Origin: Streptomyces sp. NBC_00091 | GTDB taxonomy: Bacteria; Actinomycetota; Actinomycetes; Streptomycetales; Streptomycetaceae | Assembly: GCF_026343185.1 (NCBI RefSeq) | Contig: NZ_JAPEMA010000001.1 | Span: 3,782,001 to 3,846,000 of the forward strand | DNA: 64,000 nucleotides | Direction: 5' to 3' | Part shown: positions 34,973 to 43,578 of the stretch, in pieces | Layout of the letters: the number at the start of each line of letters is the position of its first letter | Numbering within the stretch: the first letter of the stretch is position 1 | Program-made: the position numbers and the translations under genes | Notes under the pieces: generated by a model | The model's input: the letters and a program-made list of their open reading frames with translations, nothing else | What the model was told of the DNA's origin: nothing | Databases searched by the model: none

Positions 34973-37219
34973 ATGGCAATCAACGGGGCGGTGCAACTGG
35001 CGGTGGTCGAGGGGGTGCTGGAACGCATCACCTACGCCAACGAGGAGAGCGGGTACACGGTCGCCCGGGTCGACACCGGCCGCGGCGCGGGCGACCTGCT
35101 GACCGTCGTCGGCTCGCTCCTCGGCGCCCAGCCCGGTGAATCCCTGCGCATGGAGGGCCGCTGGGGCTCGCACCCCCAGTACGGCAAGCAGTTCAGCGTG
35201 GAGAACTACTCGACGATCCTCCCCGCCACCATCCAGGGCATCCGGCGCTACCTCGGCTCCGGCCTGATCAAGGGCATCGGCCCGAGGATCGCCGAGCGGA
35301 TCGTGGAGCACTTCGGCACCGACACCCTCGACGTCATCGAGACCGAGCCGAAGCGGCTGATCGAGGTGCCCGGCCTCGGCCCCAAGCGGACGAAGCTGAT
35401 CGGCGCCGCCTGGGAGGAGCAGAAGGCCATCAAGGAGGTCATGGTCTTCCTCCAGGGCGTGGGCGTCTCCACCTCCATCGCGGTGCGCATCTACAAGAAG
35501 TACGGCGACTCCTCCATCTCGGTGGTGAAGAACCAGCCCTACCGGCTCGCCGCCGACGTGTGGGGCATCGGCTTCCTCACCGCCGACCGCATCGCCCAGG
35601 CCGTCGGCATCCCGCACGACAGCCCCGAGCGGGTCAAGGCCGGTCTCCAGTACGCCCTGTCCCAGTCCACCGACCAGGGGCACTGCTTCCTCCCCGAGGA
35701 GCGGCTCATCGCCGACGGGGTCAAGCTGCTCCAGGTGGACACGGGCCTGGTCATCGAGTGCCTGGCCGAGCTCGCCGCCGATCCGGAGGGAGTCGTACGG
35801 GAATCCGTGCCCGACCCCCAGGGCGGCCCGGACCCCCTCACCGCCGTGTACCTGGTCCCCTTCCACCGGGCCGAGCTGTCGCTGGTCGGCCAGGTCCGCC
35901 GGCTCCTGAACGCCGAGGAGGACCGGATGCCCGGCTTCCGGGACGTGGACTGGGAGAAGGCCCTCGGCTGGCTGGCCGGGCGCACCGGGGCCACCCTCGC
36001 CCCCGAGCAGCGGGACGCGGTCAAGCTGGCCCTCACCCGCCGGGTCGCGGTCCTCACCGGCGGGCCCGGCTGCGGGAAGTCCTTCACGGTGCGCTCCATC
36101 GTGGAGCTGGCCCGGGCCAAGAAGGCCAAGGTGGTGCTCGCCGCCCCCACCGGCCGCGCGGCGAAGCGGCTGTCCGAGCTGACCGGGGCCGAGGCCTCCA
36201 CGGTGCACCGGCTGCTGGAGCTCAAGCCCGGCGGGGACGCGGCGTACGACCGGGACCGGCCGCTGGAGGCGGACCTGGTCGTGGTCGACGAGGCCTCGAT
36301 GCTGGACCTGCTGCTCGCCAACAAGCTGGTCAAGGCCGTGGCGCCGGGGGCGCACCTGCTGCTGGTCGGGGATGTGGACCAGCTGCCCTCGGTCGGCGCC
36401 GGCGAGGTGCTGAGGGACCTGCTGGCCGAGGGCGGCCCGGTGCCCGCCGTCCGGCTGACCCGGATCTTCCGCCAGGCCCAGCAGTCGGGCGTGGTCACCA
36501 ACGCGCACCGCATCAACACCGGGGTCCCGCCCATCACCGACGGCCTGCCGGACTTCTTCCTCTTCCCGGAGGAGGACACGGAGGCGGCCGGAATCCTCGC
36601 CGTGGACGTGGCCGCCCGTCGGATTCCGGCCAGATTCGGTCTCGACCCGCGCCGGGACATCCAGGTCCTCGCGCCCATGCACCGGGGCCCGGCCGGAGCC
36701 GGAAACCTCAACGGACTGCTCCAGCAGGCCATCACCCCGGCCCGGCCGGACCTGCCCGAGAAGCGGTTCGGCGGCCGGGTCTTCCGGGTGGGCGACAAGG
36801 TGACCCAGATCCGGAACAACTACGAGAAGGGCGCCAACGGCGTCTTCAACGGCACCGTCGGCGTGGTCACCGGTCTCGACCTGGACGAACAGCGCTTGAC
36901 GGTGCGTACAGAGGAGGACGAGGAGATCGGGTACGAGTTCGCGGAGCTGGACGAGCTGGCCCACGCGTACGCCGTCACCATCCATCGTTCCCAGGGGAGT
37001 GAATATCCGGCGGTCGTGATCCCCGTCACCACCGGGGCTTGGATGATGCTCCAGCGGAATCTGCTCTACACGGCGGTGACCAGGGCGAAGAAACTGGTCG
37101 TTCTGGTCGGGTCCCGCAAGGCCCTCGGTCAAGCGGTGCGTACCGTTTCCGCAGGCAGGAGGTACACGGCCGTGGCTTCCCGGCTCTCCGGCCGCGTACC
37201 GGTGGGAAACATCACCTAG
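34973..37219 (+). CDS. recD2: RecD2-type ATP-dependent DNA helicase (SF1)
   Basis: 748-aa 5'-3' helicase of the RecD2 (RecD without RecBC) family, acting in DNA repair. Order: N-terminal OB-like region, two helix-hairpin-helix segments (LIKGIGPRIAERIVEHFG near 100-117; LIEVPGLGPKRTKLIG), then Walker A GGPGCGKSF (~363), motif Ia LAAPTGRAAKRL, Walker B VVVDEASMLD, motif III LLVGDVDQLPSVGAGEVL, motif IV RIFRQAQ and the UvrD-like C-terminal domain with YAVTIHRSQGSEYPAVVIP and YTAVTRAKKLVVLVG. All motifs are intact. ATG 34973. Just upstream is an array of DnaA-box-like repeats, which could tie its expression to replication. Confidence 0.94.
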   Translation: MAINGAVQLAVVEGVLERITYANEESGYTVARVDTGRGAGDLLTVVGSLLGAQPGESLRMEGRWGSHPQYGKQFSVENYSTILPATIQGIRRYLGSGLIKGIGPRIAERIVEHFGTDTLDVIETEPKRLIEVPGLGPKRTKLIGAAWEEQKAIKEVMVFLQGVGVSTSIAVRIYKKYGDSSISVVKNQPYRLAADVWGIGFLTADRIAQAVGIPHDSPERVKAGLQYALSQSTDQGHCFLPEERLIADGVKLLQVDTGLVIECLAELAADPEGVVRESVPDPQGGPDPLTAVYLVPFHRAELSLVGQVRRLLNAEEDRMPGFRDVDWEKALGWLAGRTGATLAPEQRDAVKLALTRRVAVLTGGPGCGKSFTVRSIVELARAKKAKVVLAAPTGRAAKRLSELTGAEASTVHRLLELKPGGDAAYDRDRPLEADLVVVDEASMLDLLLANKLVKAVAPGAHLLLVGDVDQLPSVGAGEVLRDLLAEGGPVPAVRLTRIFRQAQQSGVVTNAHRINTGVPPITDGLPDFFLFPEEDTEAAGILAVDVAARRIPARFGLDPRRDIQVLAPMHRGPAGAGNLNGLLQQAITPARPDLPEKRFGGRVFRVGDKVTQIRNNYEKGANGVFNGTVGVVTGLDLDEQRLTVRTEEDEEIGYEFAELDELAHAYAVTIHRSQGSEYPAVVIPVTTGAWMMLQRNLLYTAVTRAKKLVVLVGSRKALGQAVRTVSAGRRYTAVASRLSGRVPVGNIT

Positions 37220-37273
37220 ATGATCGATCATTTGGGGTATCCGCACCGGTGTGGAGCGGGCAGGATGAGCAGG

Positions 37274-37296
37274 TTGACGGCACTCAGTGCCGTCAA
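37274..37296. promoter_or_regulatory. 23-bp perfect palindrome in the citrate synthase upstream region
   Basis: TTGACGGCACT (37274-37284) and AGTGCCGTCAA (37286-37296) flank a single central C, giving perfect 11-bp arms. It lies 105 bp before the start codon and 54 bp after the recD2 stop. It is not a terminator for recD2, since A residues rather than T residues follow it. Likely an operator or a 5' leader hairpin. Confidence 0.6.
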
Positions 37297-37401
37297 AAAC
37301 ACCAAACCCCGACCCCGAGTGCACTCACCTGTGCCAAATGGGGGAAGGTAGAGGCAGTCAGGGCACCTCGAAGAAGAGGCACTACGTCGGTGAGGGATGA
37401 C

Positions 37402-38691
37402 GTGAGCGACAACTCTGTAGTACTCCGGTACGCGGACGGTGAATACACCTACCCGGTGGTCGAGAGCACCGTCGGTGACCAGGGCTTCGACATCTCGAAG
37501 CTCCGGGCCCAGACCGGGCTCGTCACCCTGGACAGCGGTTACGGAAACACGGCCGCCTATAAGTCCGCCATTACTTACCTCGACGGCGAGCAGGGCATCC
37601 TGCGCTACCGCGGTTACCCGATCGAGCAGCTGGCGGAGCGCTCGACCTTCATCGAGGTCGCCTACCTGCTGATCAACGGTGAGCTGCCGACCGTCGACCA
37701 GCTCGCGTCGTTCCGCAACGACATCACCCAGCACACGCTGCTGCACGAGGACGTCAAGCGCTTCTACGACGGCTTCCCGCGCGACGCCCACCCGATGGCC
37801 ATGCTGTCGTCCGTGGTCAGCGCGCTGTCGACGTTCTACCAGGACAGCCACAACCCGTTCGACGAGAAGCAGCGCAACCTCTCGACGATCCGGCTGCTGG
37901 CCAAGCTCCCGACGATCGCGGCGTACGCGTACAAGAAGTCGGTCGGCCACCCGGTGGTCTACCCGCGCAACGACCTCGGCTACGTCGAGAACTTCCTGCG
38001 CATGACCTTCTCCGTGCCGGCCCAGGAGTACGACCTGGACCCGGTCGTGGTCTCGGCGCTCGACAAGCTGCTGATCCTGCACGCGGACCACGAGCAGAAC
38101 TGCTCGACCTCCACCGTGCGTCTGGTCGGCTCCTCGCAGGCGAACATGTTCGCCTCGATCTCCGCCGGCATCTCGGCCCTGTGGGGCCCGCTGCACGGTG
38201 GCGCCAACCAGTCCGTCCTCGAGATGCTGGAAGGCATCAAGAACGACGGCGGCGACGTCGACGCCTTCATCCGCAAGGTGAAGAACAAGGAAGACGGCGT
38301 CCGCCTGATGGGCTTCGGGCACCGCGTCTACAAGAGCTTCGACCCCCGGGCGAAGATCATCAAGGCTGCGGCGCACGACGTCCTCTCGGCGCTCGGCAAG
38401 AGCGACGAGCTGCTGGACATCGCGCTCAAGCTGGAGGAGCACGCGCTGGCCGACGAGTACTTCGTCGCGCGCAACCTCTACCCGAACGTGGACTTCTACA
38501 CCGGTCTGATCTACCGGGCCATGGGCTTCCCGACCGAGATGTTCACCGTGCTCTTCGCGCTCGGCCGCCTTCCGGGCTGGATCGCCCAGTGGCACGAGAT
38601 GATCAAGGAGCCCGGCTCCCGCATCGGCCGCCCGCGCCAGATCTACACCGGCGAGGTCCTGCGCGACTTCGTCCCCGTCGAGGCCCGCTGA
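37402..38691 (+). CDS. citA: Citrate synthase (type I)
   Basis: 429-aa hexameric-type citrate synthase, first enzyme of the TCA cycle. Catalytic blocks: HADHEQNCSTSTVRLVGSS, LWGPLHGGANQSVLEML (catalytic His) and MGFGHRVYKSFDPRAKI (second His; Asp region follows), and C-terminal GLIYRAMGFPTEMFTVLFALGRLPGWIAQWHEM. Start GTG 37402 with GAGGG 5-6 nt upstream; a GTG four codons earlier is less well placed. A strong palindrome lies in the upstream region and a terminator hairpin follows the gene. Confidence 0.96.
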   Translation: MSDNSVVLRYADGEYTYPVVESTVGDQGFDISKLRAQTGLVTLDSGYGNTAAYKSAITYLDGEQGILRYRGYPIEQLAERSTFIEVAYLLINGELPTVDQLASFRNDITQHTLLHEDVKRFYDGFPRDAHPMAMLSSVVSALSTFYQDSHNPFDEKQRNLSTIRLLAKLPTIAAYAYKKSVGHPVVYPRNDLGYVENFLRMTFSVPAQEYDLDPVVVSALDKLLILHADHEQNCSTSTVRLVGSSQANMFASISAGISALWGPLHGGANQSVLEMLEGIKNDGGDVDAFIRKVKNKEDGVRLMGFGHRVYKSFDPRAKIIKAAAHDVLSALGKSDELLDIALKLEEHALADEYFVARNLYPNVDFYTGLIYRAMGFPTEMFTVLFALGRLPGWIAQWHEMIKEPGSRIGRPRQIYTGEVLRDFVPVEAR

Positions 38692-38716
38692 CCGCTCGCC
38701 TCGCGGCTGCGCATAC

Positions 38717-38768
38717 GGAAAGCGCCCCGCCGTCGATCCCCCCACGGGTCGACGGTCGGGGCGCTTCC
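38717..38768 (+). terminator. Terminator of citrate synthase
   Basis: Long hairpin: 38717-38736 pairs with 38749-38768 with one bulge and one mismatch, and a 12-nt C-rich loop. It starts 25 bp after the stop. Confidence 0.85.
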
Positions 38769-39045
38769 CTTTCCCCGGCAGCGGATTCCCCCCACGGGAC
38801 CCGCGCCGGGGCGTCGGTGTGTGCCGGGACCCGTTCGGGTCGGGAGGGCCGCTCAAAGCTTCCCGAGGGCACGCGTCCCGGCCGGCAGATGCCCCGGACG
38901 TCCCCCAAGACCTCCGTGAAACGTCCCCCAAGACGTTTCTGGCATCGCCCCATTAGACCCATGCCGACCCCGGATGGTTACGTTGTCATCACTGTGATCT
39001 GCGTCTCCAGTGAAGGATGTGTGGAGGGACCGGGGAGGAGATCCA
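38769..39045. other. Intergenic stretch between citrate synthase and copper ATPase
   Basis: No supported gene in about 280 bp. It holds two direct copies of ACGTCCCCCAAGAC, starting at 38898 and 38921 (23-bp period). The second copy forms a hairpin GAAACGTC (38918-38925) / GACGTTTC (38932-38939). Nothing else recognised; this is downstream of both flanking genes, so the structure may help end the copA transcript. Confidence 0.45.
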
Positions 39046-41343
39046 CTAGCGGAACGACCGCAGGCGCAGGCTGTTGGTCACCACGAAGACCGAGGAGAAG
39101 GCCATCGCGGCCCCCGCGATCATCGGGTTGAGCAGGCCCGCGGCGGCCAGCGGGAGCGCCGCGACGTTGTAGCCGAAGGCCCAGAACAGGTTGCCCTTGA
39201 TGGTGGCCAGCGTCCGCCGGGAGAGCCGGATCGCGTCCGCCGCCACCCGCAGGTCGCCCCGTACGAGGGTCAGGTCGCCGGCCTCGATGGCCGCGTCGGT
39301 ACCGGTGCCCATGGCCAGGCCCAGGTCGGCCTGGGCGAGCGCGGCCGCGTCGTTGACCCCGTCGCCCACCATGGCGACCGTACGGCCCTCGGCCTGGAGC
39401 CGGCGGACCACGTCCACCTTGTCCTGCGGGAGCACCTCGGCGATCACCTCGTCGATGCCCACCTCGCGGGCCACCGTCTCGGCCACGGCCCGGTTGTCGC
39501 CGGTCAGCAGGACCGGCGTGAGGCCGAGCGCCCGCAGCCGGGCCACGGCCTCGGCGCTGGTCTCCTTGACGGCGTCGGCGACCGTCAGGACACCCCGGGC
39601 CTCGCCGTCCCAGGCGACCAGGACGGCGGTGCTCCCCGCGGCCTCGGCGGCGGCCTTGGCCCCGGCGAGCGCGGCGGGCAGGGTGATCCCCCGGTCGGCG
39701 AGCAGCCGCTCGCGCCCCACCAGGACCTCGTGCCCCTCGACCACGCCCCGGACACCCAGCCCGGCGAGGCTTTCGAAGGATGAGGGGGGCTCGAAAGATG
39801 AAGGGGCGGGCAGCTCACCGGCGGCGCCGGTGGCGATCGCGCGGGCGACCGGGTGCTCGGAGGAGTGCTCCAGCGCGCCCGCGAGCCGCAGCAGTTCCTT
39901 CTCGTCCACGCCCTGTCCGGGGTGCATCCCGGACAGGGCCATCCGGCCCGTGGTGACCGTCCCGGTCTTGTCGAGCACGACCGTGTCGACGCGGCGGGTG
40001 GACTCCAGCACCTCGGGGCCCTTGATCAGGATGCCCAGCTGCGCGCCCCGGCCGGTGCCGACCATCAGCGCGGTCGGGGTGGCCAGGCCCAGGGCGCAGG
40101 GGCAGGCGATGATCAGGACGGCCACGGCGGCGGTGAACGCGGCCGTGGGGTCGTCGGTGATCAGCAGCCAGGTGACCCAGGTCCCGAGCGCGAGGAGCAG
40201 GACGACGGGTACGAACACGGCCGAGATCCGGTCGGCGAGGCGCTGCACCTCGGCCTTGCCGTTCTGGGCGTCCTCGACCATCCGGGCCATCCGGGCGAGC
40301 TGGGTGTCGGCCCCGATCCGGGTGGCCTCCACGACGATGCGGCCGGAGGCGTTGACGGTGGCGCCGGTGACGGAGTCCCCGGCGGCGACGTCGACCGGGA
40401 CGGACTCGCCGGTCAGCATGGAGGCGTCCACGGCGGAGGAGCCCTCGACGACCGTGCCGTCGGTGGCGATCTTCTCCCCGGGGCGGACCACGAACCGGTC
40501 GCCCACCGCGAGCGCGCCCACCGGGATCCGCACCTCCCGGCCGTCGCGCAGCACGGCCACCTCCTTGGCGCCCAGCTCCATCAGCGCCCTGAGGGCCGCT
40601 CCCGCCTTCCGCTTGGAGCGGGCCTCCAGGTAGCGGCCGAGCAGGATGAAGGACACGACGCCGGCCGCGACCTCCAGATAGATGGCGGAGGAGCCGTCCG
40701 TGGCCGAGGCGGTGAAGTCGAAGCCGTGCCGCATGCCGGCCATGCCCGCGTGGCCGAAGAACAGGGCCCACAGGGACCAGGCGTAGGCGGCCAGCGTGCC
40801 GACCGAGACCAGGGTGTCCATGGTGGCCGCGCCGTGCCGGGCGTTGGTCCAGGCGGCCCGGTGGAAGGGGAGGGCGCCCCACACGACCACGGGCGAGGCG
40901 AGGGTGAGCGAGAGCCACTGCCAGTTGTCGAACTGGAGGGCGGGCACCATCGAGAGCAGGACCACGGGCAGGGCCAGGGCGGCGGAGACCAGCAGCCGCT
41001 GTCGCAGCGCGGCGAGCTCGGGGTCGCGTACGGCCGGCCCGGCCTCGGCTCCGGACGCGGCTTCCGCCTCGGGATCGGGCTCGGGCGGCGGCGGGGGCTC
41101 CTCGGCGGTGTATCCCGTCCTGACCACGGTCGCGATCAGGTCGGCCACCTGGACCGCGCCGCCGTAGGAGACCCGGGCCTTCTCGGTGGCGTAGTTCACC
41201 GTGGCGCTGACGCCGTCCATCCGGTTGAGCTTCTTCTCGATGCGGGCCGCGCAGGAGGCGCAGGTCATCCCGCCGATCGTCAGCTCGACCTGGGCGGCGC
41301 CGGCCGCCGCTATGGGCCCGTCGTGGACCGTGCTGCTGCTCAT
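39046..41343 (-). CDS. copA: Copper-translocating P-type ATPase (CopA)
   Basis: 765-aa P1B-type ATPase that pumps Cu(I) out of the cell. One N-terminal heavy-metal domain with GMTCASC (Cys 28 and 31), a Pro/Glu/Ala linker, then eight membrane helices with the ion-site CPC in IIACPCALG (~417), phosphorylation DKTGTVTTG (~458), the HP motif (SSEHPVARA), ATP-binding GDNRAVAE and hinge [12 protein letters not shown]-terminal [25 protein letters not shown] small in-frame duplication [12 protein letters not shown] occurs after residue ~505. It lies downstream of copZ and shares its CsoR-type operator. Confidence 0.95.
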   Translation of the reverse strand: MSSSTVHDGPIAAAGAAQVELTIGGMTCASCAARIEKKLNRMDGVSATVNYATEKARVSYGGAVQVADLIATVVRTGYTAEEPPPPPEPDPEAEAASGAEAGPAVRDPELAALRQRLLVSAALALPVVLLSMVPALQFDNWQWLSLTLASPVVVWGALPFHRAAWTNARHGAATMDTLVSVGTLAAYAWSLWALFFGHAGMAGMRHGFDFTASATDGSSAIYLEVAAGVVSFILLGRYLEARSKRKAGAALRALMELGAKEVAVLRDGREVRIPVGALAVGDRFVVRPGEKIATDGTVVEGSSAVDASMLTGESVPVDVAAGDSVTGATVNASGRIVVEATRIGADTQLARMARMVEDAQNGKAEVQRLADRISAVFVPVVLLLALGTWVTWLLITDDPTAAFTAAVAVLIIACPCALGLATPTALMVGTGRGAQLGILIKGPEVLESTRRVDTVVLDKTGTVTTGRMALSGMHPGQGVDEKELLRLAGALEHSSEHPVARAIATGAAGELPAPSSFEPPSSFESLAGLGVRGVVEGHEVLVGRERLLADRGITLPAALAGAKAAAEAAGSTAVLVAWDGEARGVLTVADAVKETSAEAVARLRALGLTPVLLTGDNRAVAETVAREVGIDEVIAEVLPQDKVDVVRRLQAEGRTVAMVGDGVNDAAALAQADLGLAMGTGTDAAIEAGDLTLVRGDLRVAADAIRLSRRTLATIKGNLFWAFGYNVAALPLAAAGLLNPMIAGAAMAFSSVFVVTNSLRLRSFR

Positions 41344-41455
41344 GTTCCCGCTCCAGGGGGAGGGCCGGGCCGTACGGTCCAGTATGAGCTGGCGGGTGCG
41401 GCCCGGCGGCGCTGCGGTACTGCCGGTACTGCCGGTACTGCGGTGCGGTGGAAGA

Positions 41456-41498
41456 GGGGGGCTCAGTCCCCCAGCTACCGCTGGGAGGTGCCCCCGTG
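41456..41498. repeat. Dispersed hairpin repeat covering the copZ stop codon
   Basis: CCCCCAGC (41468-41475), TACC loop, GCTGGGAG (41480-41487), flanked by further G- and C-runs (GGGGGCTC, GTGCCCCC). I recognise CCCCCAGC-N4-GCTGGGAGGTGCCCCC as a hairpin sequence found at many Streptomyces loci. Here it provides the last codons and stop of copZ, so the tail GHGGTSQR comes from the repeat. It may also attenuate between copZ and copA. Confidence 0.65.
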
Positions 41499-41723
41499 GC
41501 CGGCGAGCTCGTACCCGGCCTCGTCCACGGCGGCGCGTACGTCGGCCTCGGCGAGCGGGGCGGCGGAGGTCACGGTGACCTCACCGGTGGCGGCGACGGC
41601 CTTGACCGAGGTCACGCCGGGCAGGGCGGTGAGCTCGGCGGTCACGGCGCCCTCGCAGTGCCCGCAGGTCATGCCGGTGACCTTGTACACGGCGGTGTGC
41701 TGGGTGTCCGTCTGGGCGGTCAT
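41475..41723 (-). CDS. copZ: Copper chaperone CopZ (heavy-metal-associated domain)
   Basis: 82-aa single HMA domain: [29 protein letters not shown], with Cu-binding Cys 20 and Cys 23. It carries Cu(I) to the neighbouring CopA ATPase in the cytoplasm. Start ATG 41723 with GAGGAG 7 nt upstream; the in-frame ATG five codons earlier overlaps that site and is unlikely. A CsoR-type palindrome lies 51 bp upstream. The C-terminus is formed by a dispersed repeat. Confidence 0.94.
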   Translation of the reverse strand: MTAQTDTQHTAVYKVTGMTCGHCEGAVTAELTALPGVTSVKAVAATGEVTVTSAAPLAEADVRAAVDEAGYELAGHGGTSQR

Positions 41724-41773
41724 GTCGTTACTCCTCATCGCGGGGGCTGTCTCTGTTGCCAGGATTCCAGATT

Positions 41774-41790
41774 ATACCCCTAGGGGGTAT
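41774..41790. promoter_or_regulatory. CsoR-type copper operator
   Basis: ATACCCCTAGGGGGTAT is a near-perfect palindrome of the CsoR class (TATACCCC/GGGGTATA type). It lies 51 bp upstream of copZ and 76 bp from the divergent antiporter gene. No csoR gene is in the window. Confidence 0.88.
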
Positions 41791-41865
41791 TGAGCGAGTA
41801 TCCGGCGACCCTTGAGGGGATCTCGGCGGGTCCTGCGGTGGACGAGATCGCCAAACCGTATGTAA

Positions 41866-43077
41866 ATGGCGCACATGTCCCATTCTGTGACGCTCATCCT
41901 CATCATGGCCGTCGCGGTGCTCGCGCCCCTCCTCGCCTACGGGGTGGCGCGCTGGCTGCCCGTCCCGCTGGTGATCTTCGAGATCCTGCTGGGCATCCTC
42001 ATCGGGCCCGACGTGCTCGGCTGGGCGCGCACCGGCGAGGTGATCGACGTACTCAGCCAGCTGGGTCTGGCCATGCTGATCTTCCTGGCCGGGTACGAGA
42101 TCCAGTTCGACCAGGTCAAAGGGGACACCCTCAGGAGATCGGTCTGGGCCTGGGTGGCCGCCCTCGCCCTTGGGCTGGGCATCGGCACCCTGCTCGCCCA
42201 CGGCGGCGGCTTCGAGAAGGGCGTCTACGTCGGCACCGCGCTCACCAGCACCGCGCTCGGCGCGATCCTGCCGATGCAGAGGGACTCCGGGGAACTGGGG
42301 AGCCGCTTCGGGACGGTGACGATGGCGATGGGCTCCGTCGGCGAGTTCGGGCCGATCATCGCGATGGCCCTGCTGCTCAGCGGGCGGGCGCCGGCCCGCT
42401 CGGCGGCGCTGCTGGCGGCCTTCGCGGCGCTGACGGTGGCGGCGGTGTTCTGGGCGATGCGGCCCAAGCCGCCCTGGTTCGCGAAGGTCATCGCCAAGAC
42501 CCTGCACAGCAGCGCCCAGTTCGCGGTACGGCTGGTGGTGCTGGTGCTGGTGGCGATGCTGGGGCTGGCCCAGGCGCTCGGGCTCGACGTCCTGCTCGGC
42601 GCCTTCGCGGCCGGGCTGGTCACCCGGCTGGTGCTACACGGGGCGGCGCCGGAGAGCAGCGAGACCGTGCTGTCGAAGGTGGAGGCCATGGGCTTCGGCT
42701 TCCTGGTGCCGGTGTTCTTCGTGGTCACCGGGATCCAGTTCGACCTGAAGGCCCTGCTCGCGGGTGGGCGGGAGCTGCTCCTGCTGCCCGCCTTCCTGCT
42801 GCTGTTCCTGCTGGTGCGCGGACTGCCGATCTGGCTGCTGGCCCCGCGCGACCTGGAGCGGCGGGACCGGTCGGCGCTGGTGCTGTTCGGGTCGACCGCG
42901 CTGCCGCTGGTGGTGGCGATCACCACCCTCGGGGTGGAGGACGGGAAGGTCGACCCCGGGGAGGCGGCGGCGCTGGTCGGGGCCGGGATGGTCTCGGTGC
43001 TGGTCTTCCCCCTGCTGGGCCTGCGGCTGCGGGGCCGCGCCGCGACCGGCCGGCGGCCCGGGGAGGAGTCCTGGTGA
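41866..43077 (+). CDS. Cation:proton antiporter (CPA2/KefB-like)
   Basis: 403-aa membrane protein with about 12 helices. Family blocks: IFEILLGILIGPDVLGW, LSQLGLAMLIFLAGYEIQFD, GTALTSTALGAILPM and a late GFGFLVPVFFVVTGIQFDL. It exchanges Na+ or K+ for protons. No TrkA-N domain is attached, so it is the short form. ATG 41866 is used; ATG 41875 is equally possible. It is divergent from copZ, and the CsoR-type operator lies between them, so copper control is possible but not shown. Confidence 0.9.
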   Translation: MAHMSHSVTLILIMAVAVLAPLLAYGVARWLPVPLVIFEILLGILIGPDVLGWARTGEVIDVLSQLGLAMLIFLAGYEIQFDQVKGDTLRRSVWAWVAALALGLGIGTLLAHGGGFEKGVYVGTALTSTALGAILPMQRDSGELGSRFGTVTMAMGSVGEFGPIIAMALLLSGRAPARSAALLAAFAALTVAAVFWAMRPKPPWFAKVIAKTLHSSAQFAVRLVVLVLVAMLGLAQALGLDVLLGAFAAGLVTRLVLHGAAPESSETVLSKVEAMGFGFLVPVFFVVTGIQFDLKALLAGGRELLLLPAFLLLFLLVRGLPIWLLAPRDLERRDRSALVLFGSTALPLVVAITTLGVEDGKVDPGEAAALVGAGMVSVLVFPLLGLRLRGRAATGRRPGEESW

Positions 43078-43136
43078 CCGCGCGCGGGGCCGCGCCCCGC
43101 GCCCGTACCGCCGGGGCTGGCCCCCGTGGCGCCTGG

Positions 43137-43337
43137 TCAGTCCTCGCGGCGGCCCCGGTTGCCGGGGCGGCGCGCCACCCAGGTCCGGATGGTGTCGGCG
43201 TACCAGTAGGGCTTGCCGCCCTCCACGTGGTCGGGGGTGGGCAGCAGCCCGTGCTTCCGGTAGGAGCGCACGGTGTCCGGCTGGACCCGGATATGGGCGG
43301 CGATCTCCTTGTAGGACCACAGCTGTCGGTCGCTCAT
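43137..43337 (-). CDS. Small MerR/excisionase-like helix-turn-helix protein
   Basis: 66 aa from ATG 43337, with GGAGG 8 nt upstream. It is almost only a winged HTH: LWSYKEIAAHIRVQPDTVRSYRKHGLLPTPDHVEGGKPYWYADTIRTWVARRPG. Such stand-alone MerR-like HTH proteins are frequent in Streptomyces chromosomes and on mobile elements. No integrase or plasmid gene is nearby, so it is more likely a chromosomal DNA-binding protein. Its target is unknown. Confidence 0.82.
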   Translation of the reverse strand: MSDRQLWSYKEIAAHIRVQPDTVRSYRKHGLLPTPDHVEGGKPYWYADTIRTWVARRPGNRGRRED

Positions 43338-43578
43338 CCACGACACCTCCTGGTCCACGCCGCGGGGCCGGCCGGGAGGCCGTCGGGGGAGCCGGCGCGT
43401 GGACACTGCCGATCACTCGGGTTGTGCCCCGACAACGACGCCCGGTGAGTGCGGGGGAGGGCCTGTGTGCCGCCTGTGACGGAAGACCCGCGTAACGCGG
43501 ACATGTGTGACACGGGGGCGACTCCTGTGACGAATGCGGCACAGGAGCAGCCCGGTGAGCCCGGCGAGCCCAGTGGCG
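43338..43578. other. Intergenic stretch with inverted repeat
   Basis: No gene seen in 240 bp. CTCCTGTG (43522-43529) and CACAGGAG (43540-43547) form a perfect 8-bp inverted repeat with a 10-nt centre, 32 bp past the stop of the iolG-like gene, and may end that transcript. The string TGTGAC occurs three times between 43478 and 43531. Confidence 0.45.

Noticed and set aside
34664..37324. Long N-terminal extension of the DUF937 frame
   Set aside because: Antisense to recD2; no family match before MSESSFQDD and biased shadow composition.
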